This document shows, piece after piece, positions 55,678-64,000 of a stretch of DNA of 64,000 bases. The stretch is from positions 29,702,001-29,766,000 of the forward strand of contig JAYKKT010000091.1 in NCBI GenBank assembly GCA_036023115.1. Direction: 5' to 3'. The DNA comes from Brasenia schreberi. Taxonomy: Eukaryota > Streptophyta > Magnoliopsida > Nymphaeales > Cabombaceae. How positions within the stretch are numbered: the stretch's first letter is position 1; each line of letters starts with the position of its first letter. The notes beneath the pieces are model-generated. The model did not search any database. It was not told the DNA's origin and worked only from the letters and a program-made list of their open reading frames with translations. The position numbers were made by a program, and so were the translations under genes.

Positions 55678-58600
55678 CAGTGTTATCCGTATCGTGAGTC
55701 ACCACGATACGATACACCTAGGTGTATCGTTATTAACAAGTTATCGCACCGTATCGTGCGATACAGCCCGTATCGCATGATACGCCCTGGGAACCTTATA
55801 AAGGGTTCCCGGCCGACCGAAACCCGCGATTTTTCGTGAGTTTCCTCTATCCTTTTAGGTTCCTCAAGATCCCTAAGAGCGGGTTTTCGCCTTCTTGGTG
55901 TTCAAAGCTCTAAAATCGTGCTCTACGGTGTCCGTGCAAGCCTCCAAACTCGGATTTAGGTATATTTTTAATGTTTTTTCCTTTTTTTTTATGTTTATTA
56001 TTTTTTTGTGTTATTTCATTTTTTTTTGAATGACAAAATATTAAGTTATTAAGTGTGTGTATACGATTTTTATTGCATTCATGAAGTGGGAGACACTCCA
56101 TTTGAGTGTTATTTGAATATTGGGAGATTTACGAAGTGCTTTTATTTTCAGGTTTTTGTTTGAATTAAAGTACTCCATTGAAATGGAAGGAACAGGTGGT
56201 AGAGACTCCCATTATCGGTCTGATGATCCGGCATAGCAGTGGGGTATACCAGTTGAGGGTTTCAGGTTAAAGATGAGATGCTTATTTTGTGAAAAGGTGG
56301 TTAGTGGTGGAATTTCAAGGTTGAAACACCACATAGCAGAAACCACAAAAGAAGTTTCTCAATGCACAGACAGAGTTAGAAGTTTGCCAGAAGGTATTAA
56401 ATGGCAATACCTGCAGATGATTTAGAGCATACAAGAAAGGAGACAACAAAATGATGATTTCTAGATGTGTGAAGAAGTTGATGATGCTACTACCACTGAA
56501 GTATTCACTGATAGTTTGCCTTTAGATGCTAGAACAGAGATTGGTAATAGCAATTCACGAGCACCTAGCAGGGGAAAGAGGGTTGCAACTGAAGACTTTA
56601 GAGGTGGCAGAAGAGGAAGTTTAGGAATGAGTAGAGGAAGAGCTTCTTGTAGCATTAATTCGTTCTTTCCTCCTTCTACTACACATGGTGCTCAACCTAG
56701 AATTTGTGTTGCTATGGCTTCAAAACAACTGCATGATCAGGCAGACCTTGCAGTGGGAAGATGGTTTTATGATGCATGCATTCCATTTAATGCAGTAAAC
56801 AGTTTTCATTTTCAAGTAATGGCAGATACAATTGCTAACATTGGTCCAGGATACAGGATGCCCTCTTATCAGAAGTTGAGAGGGAAGATATTAGATCAGA
56901 CCGTCATTGAAGTGCAGCAATATTGTTCGACTTTAAGACAGTTATGAAAGGAAACGGGATGCACTATCATGGCAGATGGATGGACTAATAGGCGAGGAAG
57001 GACATTGCTAAACTTTCTTGTATATTATCCTAAAGGACTCATGTTTTTAAGATCTCTAGATATGTCAGAGGAGAGGCACACTGCAGATATCCTACGACAA
57101 GAATTTGATAAGGTTATACAGGAGGTTGGGCTAGAAAATGTAGTACAATTGATTACTAATAATGCTGCTAATTACAAAGCAGCTGAGAAGGAGTTAACTG
57201 ATATTTATGGGACTTTCTACTGGACACCATGTGCAGCCCATTGTTTAGATCTCATCCTCGAGGACATTGGTGAGATGGATGAAATAAAGGCATGTGTTGC
57301 CAAGATATTACAAAATTCATTTACAACCATGCATTTGTTTTGTGTATGATGAGGAGATATACAGAAGGTGCAGAGCTTCTTCGCACAGTTGCAACTCGGT
57401 TCGCAACAAACTTCTTATATGTACAGAGTATTATGAGACAGAAGCAAGCTTTGAAGATAATGTTCTCCTCAAATGAGTAGCAACAATTTGCAGAGTTGTC
57501 TCAAAATAGAAGAAATAGAAAGTTGAATGAGATTACAAAAACAGTTTTTAGAAGTTCATTTTGGAATGCTTGTGTCAAATTATTGAAAATTACTTGTCTT
57601 TTAGTGAAAGTTTTGAGATTGACTGGCAGTGAGGAAAAACCATCTATGGGCTACCTAGGGCAAAAGAAGCCATCAGAAATAACTTTAATAAAAAAAGAGA
57701 GATTATGTGCTCGTGTGGAAAATAATTGATAGTAGATGGAATAAACAATTGCATCAGCCTATTCATGCAGCAGCCTACTATCTAAACTCATCATTCAGGT
57801 ACTCGGCAACCTTCAAAAGGGATAGTGAGGTTAATCGAGGAATCATTAAATGTATCGACAAATTAGTCCCTGATGAGAGCATAGCAGATGCGATACATTG
57901 AGAGATGGAGATATATGATAATGCTCTTCACTTGATGGGTTTGCCTGTTGCAATTCGCAACCGCACTACGATGCATCTAGGTAAATTGTTTATTTTCATA
58001 TTTAAGTTTCATCTTACATTACTGTGGATTATGTCTGTAATGTTTATCTTTTTCTACAAATGTTTGGTAGAACAGGTTTGAAACTGATTATCCAAACCTT
58101 AGAGATTTTGCAGTGAGAGTCTTAAGCCAAACCATTAGTGCAACATGTTGTGAAAGAAATTGAATTGTTTTTGAACACATCCATACAAAGAAGTGCAACA
58201 GGTTGGAACACAAAAGACTAAATGATTTAGTTTATATTCGTTGTAACATGCGCCTTCGTGAAAGGTAATGTTGTATTACTTTCAAATTTTCAATTCAATA
58301 TTGTTTAACTTCAGTCTTCAATTGTTAATATTATTTACTAATTGTTTATCTTTGTTTGTCGTAGGCAATTAAGAAAAGTAAATAGAAAAAAAAGTCAGTT
58401 CGATCCAATAAGTTTGATAATTTTGATATATTAGAAAATTGAGTTATAGAAGATACCGAAGAAAATATCCTAACTGAAGAAGACGTTGCTTGGATTAATT
58501 TGGAAGGAGCGCAACAACAACATCAAGGAGACGAAGAATTTGATTTCCAAGAAGAAGGTGTCGCTGATGATGATGAGGAGGATCTGCAACAAGGAGAAGA

Positions 58601-58923
58601 TGAAGATTATTTAGTTGATGATCCTGATTACAATTTGTAAAATGTAAGTGTCTGTAATCTGTATTTCATTTTTTGGATTCAAAATATGTAAATTTGGATG
58701 CAATTGTTCAATGTTGAATGCTCAATCTGTACTAAACTTACAGTATATGAATTTAAAGCAATTACGAGATTTTTCCTGATTTTTTTTTTTTTCGGATTTT
58801 TACTATTTTTTATTGATTTTAATTAAATTTTGCATTATTTTAATATTAAAGTACGATACGATACGATACACCCATATCGTGGAGCCCAACGATACACAAT
58901 ACGATACGCGTCAGACAACACTG
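55678..58923 (+). mobile_element. hAT DNA transposon, 3.2 kb, inserted in an exon of the SLH-family gene
   Basis: An exact 8-bp duplication TTATGATC flanks it (55670-55677 and 58924-58931). Ends are CAGTGTT...AACACTG, the hAT pattern. Both ends are packed with GTATCG/CGATAC hexamers in each orientation (55687-55790 and 58853-58910), probably transposase-binding subterminal repeats. The transposase runs on the plus strand, antisense to the host gene. It is broken by several stops, so movement would need another copy. Confidence 0.95.
56183..58640 (+). pseudogene. hAT transposase, broken
   Basis: It starts MEGTGGRDSHYRSDDPA. A BED-type zinc finger CLFCEKVVSGGISRLKHHIA lies at 56282-56341. A DUF659 region follows (FHFQVMADTIANIGPGYRMP at 56806, IMADGWTNRRGRTLLNFLVY at 56967, ITNNAANYKAAEKELTDIYG and WTPCAAHCLDLILEDI). 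The dimerisation part is RVLSQTISATCCERN, FEHIHTKKCNRLEHKRLNDL (58110-58245). An intron with a TCGTAG acceptor leads to an acidic last exon ending DYLVDDPDYNL. In-frame stops occur near 56234, 56423, 56463, 56945, 57478 and in the dimerisation part, along with frameshifts. Confidence 0.9.
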
Positions 58924-59352
58924 TTATGATCCTCAGACGGAAAAGTGTCCCTAGCTGTACCTGGATTACCTTCCGATCTAGACATGGTGTTGCTTGTAAA
59001 CTGATTGTTTTCAACTGATGATGCAGAATTGCACGAATCCTCTCCTTTGTCAGCTTCATCAGTGTTTTCGGACATTAACAATGCTTCTTGCTGTACTGTC
59101 AAAGGTTTCAACTGCCCCTTAGCAGCTGCAGAAGAAAAGCGGTTGAGACAGAAAACATAAGTTCAAAGCTGAAAACAACAGGAAAAATAACCTGGGCGGA
59201 GAACTAATTTTCAAAACCATCATTAGAAGAATTTTAGAAACAAACTCAACTGGTTATCGCTAGGCAGCTTAAGATAATTAAAGTGACTCCATATATAAAA
59301 CATGCTAATTGCTAAATAGGACTTGCTGCTTTACAAGTCTAATGAGCCTTAC

Positions 59353-59439
59353 CAGTGGTACTTCTCTTGCCTAAAGACATTGATGCAAAAGCAAGCCCAG
59401 CCGCAAGAATGACTCCAGAAGCAGCTGCTAGCGCAATCC
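59353..59439 (-). pseudogene. SLH-family gene, membrane-segment exon
   Basis: 87 bp with acceptor CTCAG| and donor ACTG|GTAAGG. It encodes IALAAASGVILAAGLAFASM then SLGKRSTT, a single hydrophobic helix followed by basic residues. It joins in phase with the next exon as TTAAKGQLKPLTVQQE. Confidence 0.8.
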
Positions 59440-61183
59440 CTGAGATTTAACTACTAAGCAAGTGTCATTAGTCCACAAAAAGCCTGCAACTTGACAAATC
59501 CAGAATGATGAATTCTGACAAAAGGCTCAAAAACTGTGAGCATCATATTCAGTGAGGCAGATTTAGTCAATCAAAGTTTAGCAGAGAACTAAACTCGTTT
59601 TTATGTAGGTTCCAAGCAGAAAACAACCATATTGGTTTATCGAGGTACGATTGTCAAAATATGTTGAATTGAACAGTATTGAAGTTACAAGAACCCAATC
59701 AACTGTGAATGAATTGAATCCCAGAACAAAGTTGAAACCACCATAATGTTTCTGATTAAGGTTTCAACTTTTCAATGTTTCAGCAGTATCATGTTGCTCC
59801 ATGTAAACAAGGTCCGAGAATATGGAACAAAAAAGTTTTTCCGCAGCCTCCAATAATCATAATTCAGATCAGGATTAAATGATTTGGGTTCTCATCAATT
59901 ATGTTTCTATGTTTTTGAGGGGTAACCAGCCTTAAGATATTAATGATATATCCAGCAAAAGATTCAAAAAAACTGTAAATGCCCCTTAAACTTTTGCTAG
60001 TTTGCGCAAAATAATCCCATCTACCGGCACTTGGTAATTGTTGAATCTAGAGTCTCCCTCAGTAAATGTTATTTATGATTTTCTGATATAAAGGTATTTT
60101 TCACCTTAAGAACACACCAAGTGCTCATCGTTCAAAGAATTAATATAAATAGATAGAGCTACCGGTTCTTATGAGTTTGATACTCGGGTCTGCATCTAGG
60201 GAAAAGGAGGGGTCAATCTGACCCCCAAGATTTGTATTAAAGAATGTAGTTTATCACACACACATGAACACATGCTTATACATAGTAATATGACATGTCA
60301 TATACAATTTGAACATAAAGTGTGCATATCCACATAGACAATATGTGAATATGTCCTTTATTATACGTGGAATTACAACCATAAACTGGTGCATTGCCTG
60401 ACTGTTCCTACATGAAAGTTTGAAACATGCATGCTGCAAGAAATTCTGAAGCAAGTTGTGAAGATTGATATAGTTACTAGAGGGATGTATAAATCTCTAA
60501 TAGGAAATGGCATTATATGTAATATGTTCCTAAAGATAAACGAGCACATCTAACAGAGAGACAAGGATTTTTACTATGTTGTAATATCTCATTTGATGAT
60601 ACTTAAGTCTCTGCGGAAACAGTCTATTTGTAGTGATAACATTTCTCTCTGTCAAGTTGCTAGGACCAAGTTTAGCATTCACCGATTATATAACCAAGTT
60701 ATTGTAAGAGATGACTCCATAATCGAGACCACGATTACATTATGGTAATAGTAATACTATTTATTGTTGCATGAGGCCAGCAAGGTGAGACAATATATTG
60801 TCAGGAGGTGTGCAACTCATGGGTTCGAGGTCGCTGAGTAAACTCCTCCATTGGTTTTGATGCTTGCAGTTATAAAACTCGATAAGAGATCATGCATGTG
60901 GTTCCTGGGTTTCCTTACCACAGTCCACCTAGACAGGGGAATGTTTCGGACTTTAGTAGCAGGATCTTGGGCGATGATATCCTTCTTGGGAGTAGCCTGG
61001 TGGCGTGGCTGAGAGGAAAAGATGAAGAAAAGTTCTCCTAGGAGTAGCCCAGAAACATGGTCAAGAAAGGGATGGAAGGTATTATCTTAGCAGTAGCCAT
61101 GGCGATTCCATTGTGACTAAGGAAAGCACTAAAAAGAAAAGAAGCAAATGAATAGGAAACTGCAAATATATATTGATTTAATA
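59440..61183. other. Intron or upstream DNA of the SLH-family gene
   Basis: No exon matching the expected transit-peptide region was found on the minus strand. SINE-like B-box fragments appear at about 60168-60188 (CTTATGAGTTTGATACTCGG) and 60811-60836 (CAACTCATGGGTTCGAGG). Confidence 0.6.
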
Positions 61184-61201
61184 AGAGGAGCAGTCCTTAA
61201 C

Positions 61202-62478
61202 TTATGTTCTCTGTTATACTCGATATTTGTCTTAACCTACGTTCGATAATTCTTTTCCATAATTTCATAGTATGGTTCATTAACTCGAGATATCAAGTTA
61301 ATGAGTCATTCTATAAAATTATGAGAAATAATTATTGAACGTAGGTTAAGACAAGTATCGAGTATAACACAGAACCAATTCAGATTCATGCCCGACAGAT
61401 CTATTATTGAAGTGATTCACCTATTGAGACGTTTTATAGAACATTTTAGAGCAAAAAATGACCTTCACATGATATTTAATGATCTAGAAAAAACTTGCAA
61501 TAGGGTGCCAAAAGATGTTCTTTGGAGAACCTTGGAAAAGAGAGGTATCCTATTGACATCATAAATCTTATAAGAGACATATACAATGGTGCAAAAACAT
61601 AAGTGAGGACTCATGAAGTAAAGAAACTCTTTTGAAGTTAATATTGGGTTACATCAGGGATCAACTTTAAGTTCATCTTTATTTATATTGGTCATTGATT
61701 AGTTAACAAAAGATATTCAAGATGAAGCACCTTGGTGTATATTATTATTATTTGCAAATGACATTGTCTTAGTGGATGAGTCTAAGGAAAAAGTTAATAA
61801 GAAATTGGAACTATGGAGAAAAACGTTAAAAAGTAAAGGCTTCCGACTTAATAGAACAAAGACAAAATATATAGAATGTATGTTTGATCATTTGGCACAC
61901 ATTGTATCCCTTATAAGGAAAGTTTTAAATACCTGGGTGTTACACATAGAATTAATGCCGGTTGGTTAAAATGGAGAGAGGTATCAGGTATTCTATATGA
62001 TAAGAAGATACTATTAAAGTTGAAAGGTAAATATTATAGAGCAACAATTAGACATGCTAGGTTTTATGGTTATGAGTGTTAGGCAGTTAATCATACAAAA
62101 GATGTTTGTAGAAGAAACGAAGATGTTGAGATGGATGAGTAGTTATACAAGGAAAGACCGTATAAATAACGAGGTTATTAAAAACAAATTGAAAGTAGCA
62201 CCAATAGAGGATAAAATGAGGAAAAATCATTTAAGATGGTTTGAACACGTAGAAAGATGACCCAAGGATGCTCTCGTAAGAAGATATGAAAAAGTAGATT
62301 GCGAAAATATTAAAAGAGGAAAAAACGACAACAAAAGTGTTGAAAAGAAACAATAAAGAATGATATAATTTATATTGAGTTAGTTGCTAGCATGGCACAT
62401 GATAGGGCTATGTGAAAACAAAGAATCCATGTAGCCGACCCCATCTAGTATGGGAAAAGGCTTAGTTGTTGTTGTTCT
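61202..62478 (+). mobile_element. RTE-type LINE fragment with an inverted 5' end (foldback)
   Basis: The imperfect 18-bp duplication AGAGGAGCAGTCCTTAAC (61184-61201) / AGAGAAGCTGTCCTTACC (62479-62496) and the (TTG)n end define the insertion. The body is sense from about 61291 (RT region before the GRSTIEV block) to the 3' end, with stops and a deletion between FDHLA and the RINAGWLKW region. Positions 61212-61290 are the reverse complement of 61291-61369 at roughly 88% identity, forming a ~79-bp-arm hairpin. ORF pieces include DESKEKVNKKLELWRKTLKS (61772-61969) and VEETKMLRWMSSYTRKDRIN (62054-62260). Confidence 0.9.
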
Positions 62479-62496
62479 AGAGAAGCTGTCCTTACC

Positions 62497-64000
62497 ACTT
62501 TTCTGGACAAATAAGAATTGGCTTTGTTACATAAGCATTGTTTCATCCTTCTACAAAGAAGGTAATACAAGGGATGCCGTTTAGTCCTAGGGCTCTCATT
62601 TATGAATGATACCCCTTGACTCCTTAGTCAATTCTTTGATTAGACAACTAAACTCTTCTCGCAATTAGGGAGCTCAAATTCTCATTGACAACCTATTTGA
62701 CTTCTAAGTGTCTGCAAAACCTAAGAGCTCATACATTACCCTCGATTTTTTATGTTATTCTATTGATGCCTTGATTGGGATTAATTTGCGTAGACGTGGG
62801 AGGCAGACGTCCTTCGTGATGCGAATCTGCAGTTAATTGCTCTGAAGTTTCATGGCTCTGCCCCTAATCACTTTGGTCCTTATTCTCTAGCCTGATGATG
62901 AACTGGTTATTTTGTCCTTGTTGCACCACTTTTCCAGCAGGCAGTTGTCTGCATATGCTTAATAAGATACGCTATCATTACTAATGCTTGTGTTTTTCAG
63001 GCCATGCAGCTAAATGTTTCCTTCCTAATCTCGTCATTTTCCTGGGGGACGTGATACGGTGATCCTGACGTTGTTCAGTGCTTTGCAAGTGCAATGGTTC
63101 TTGTTCTCCATAACTCAACCAGGGAATCGGTCGAAGGTATCTTGCCTTTAGTACCTCAGTGATACCTAATAGGGCAGTCATGGTGTGTTCATTTAGCGAA
63201 GCCTGGCTGCTAAGCTCCAATGTCTGTTCAGTGGCATGTTCACTAAGCTTGGCATCTGATTGGCGAGACTTCATTCTCCATTCTCGTTATCCACCAAGCC
63301 TTTTGATCGAGTCTGGTTGCTCAAAAGGAAGGGATGATTTTTTAGTATCAATAGACGGCTCAATGATTGACTGCCTAGCGTTTTGACTTCTATGCGTCCT
63401 GCTCTAATGGACCTCTTTGATCTTTGGCTTATCATTAACTAGTGTAAGGTGCCCCGTTTGCAGCTGCTTCTGAGTACGCAACATAAAACCATTCATACAA
63501 AGGTCATCCCAATGGGTCCTAATTAACGACTATATTCATATTAAATGTTCTTTAGATCAAAGATATTAGAATGTTGTACGAGCAACCCAAAACCAGATAT
63601 TTATTTTCGTGTATATTATATTTTATGTTCCAGACAATATTTTTCTCATATTTTACGGAGAACAAACAAGATTTTTAGATTGTCCCAAGATTTTGCATTG
63701 CTGTGAAGTTGCTGAACTAATATATTTATAAAAGGTTTAGTCATTTTCACCACTGCCCGGGAGTCCAAAGGTTGAGATGGTAACATCAGCGAGCCTACCT
63801 ATTCAAGGAAATGCAGCATAAACTATAGACTTCGAACTACTCATCAATTGCCAACACATACATATATACGATCGATATGTAAATATGTCAAATTCTTAAA
63901 AAATCAAGAAAAAGTTCCATGGGATAGCTGCATCAGGCACCCACTTTATATCTCAAAATAACGAACATAAAAGAATCAAATATCTTACTGAAGCTCAAAC
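62497..64000. other. DNA at the right edge, no recognised gene
   Basis: Minus-strand frame 63274-62981 (MKSRQSDAKLSEHATEQTLE, 97 residues) is open but I do not recognise it. A SINE-like start CCCGGGAGTCCAAAGGTTGAG appears at about 63757-63777. Confidence 0.5.

Larger units (their letters stand above)
54952..59125 (-). pseudogene. SLH-family gene, acidic exon split by the hAT element
   Basis: The upstream part (59125-58924) encodes KGQLKPLTVQQEALLMSENT to DTFPSEDHN. Removing the element and one GATCATAA copy continues it as DHNGASSEGGSDE. The frame then breaks at the 13-bp segment and recovers as SSQTVESDKSKSEVVNSDN. It ends GLAEAGLISSKLSSEVKQES FMFFPE at donor AAAG|GTAACG. As it stands the reading frame runs into the hAT end and stops after two codons. 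Confidence 0.8.
52759..59439 (-). pseudogene. SLH-domain/coiled-coil protein gene (At5g23890/At5g52410-like), disrupted by hAT; N-terminal exons not found
   Basis: Exons on the minus strand are 59439-59353, 59125-54952 (with the hAT inside), 54809-54731, 54659-54545, 54442-53908 and 53324-52759. The product begins here with a membrane segment (IALAAASGVILAAGLAFA). A long acidic region follows, then the S-layer-homology part (GLAEAGLISSKLS, RSGFIDIDRISPDAWPALM, GITPLAFGFTRLFQPDKPV), then a long coiled coil (AWAEDEAKRAREHAKALEEA), ending VDRISQKFKM. Lesions are the hAT in exon 2, a 13-bp frameshifting extra segment at 55626-55638, a TAG codon (54781-54779) where relatives have Trp in LVSWK, a weak donor after that exon, and an extra base near 52918. 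Family members are predicted plastid/membrane proteins of unclear function. The transit-peptide exon must lie to the right or is lost. Confidence 0.85.

Noticed and set aside
62981..63274. Missing first exon of the SLH-family gene
   Set aside because: The frame has no transit-peptide character or splice donor leading to 59439, and its sequence does not resemble the family's N-terminus.

Overview
This is nuclear DNA of a flowering plant. The evidence is spliced minus-strand genes of plant families, Ty1/copia elements primed by initiator methionine tRNA, an RTE-type LINE ending in (TTG)n, an L1-type LINE, a hAT element, tRNA-like SINEs and long (TA)n tracts. The species cannot be named from the window. 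There is no prokaryotic or organellar operon.

Two host genes are recognisable, both on the minus strand. The first (29259 down to 5791) is an anthocyanin/trichome-type bHLH regulator of subgroup IIIf, the GL3/EGL3/Delila/JAF13/R-Lc clade. Six exons give 495 codons with no interruption, including a 15-nt exon. Coding stops at a splice donor partway through the helix-loop-helix, and the C-terminal exons are not in the window. Intron 2 is 21.3 kb. About 20.5 kb of it is two Copia elements, each hosting further insertions: Copia-A contains Copia-B, which contains a hAT/Copia-C chimera; Copia-C contains Copia-D and an RTE LINE. Copia-D is a 2.1-kb non-autonomous element carrying a piece of a plastid-type HSP70 gene.

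The second gene (59439 down to 52759) resembles the plant S-layer-homology (SLH)/coiled-coil family of Arabidopsis At5g23890/At5g52410. I read it as a pseudogene: a 3.2-kb hAT element with an 8-bp target duplication sits inside an exon, a conserved Trp codon is TAG, and there are two frameshifts.

Layout: 1-4885 LINE fragment, then a Copia fragment with an RTE LINE in its gag; 4886-29259 bHLH gene and its transposon-filled intron; 29260-44779 AT-rich intergenic DNA with SINE-like units, hAT-type MITEs, microsatellites and decayed Copia and RTE remnants; 44780-47125 Copia remnant; 47126-52758 L1 remnant, SINEs and microsatellites; 52759-59439 SLH pseudogene with hAT; 59440-64000 upstream or intronic DNA with an RTE fragment whose 5' end is a foldback. 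Order of events follows from nesting: the bHLH intron came first, then Copia-A and Copia-C, then the elements inside them.
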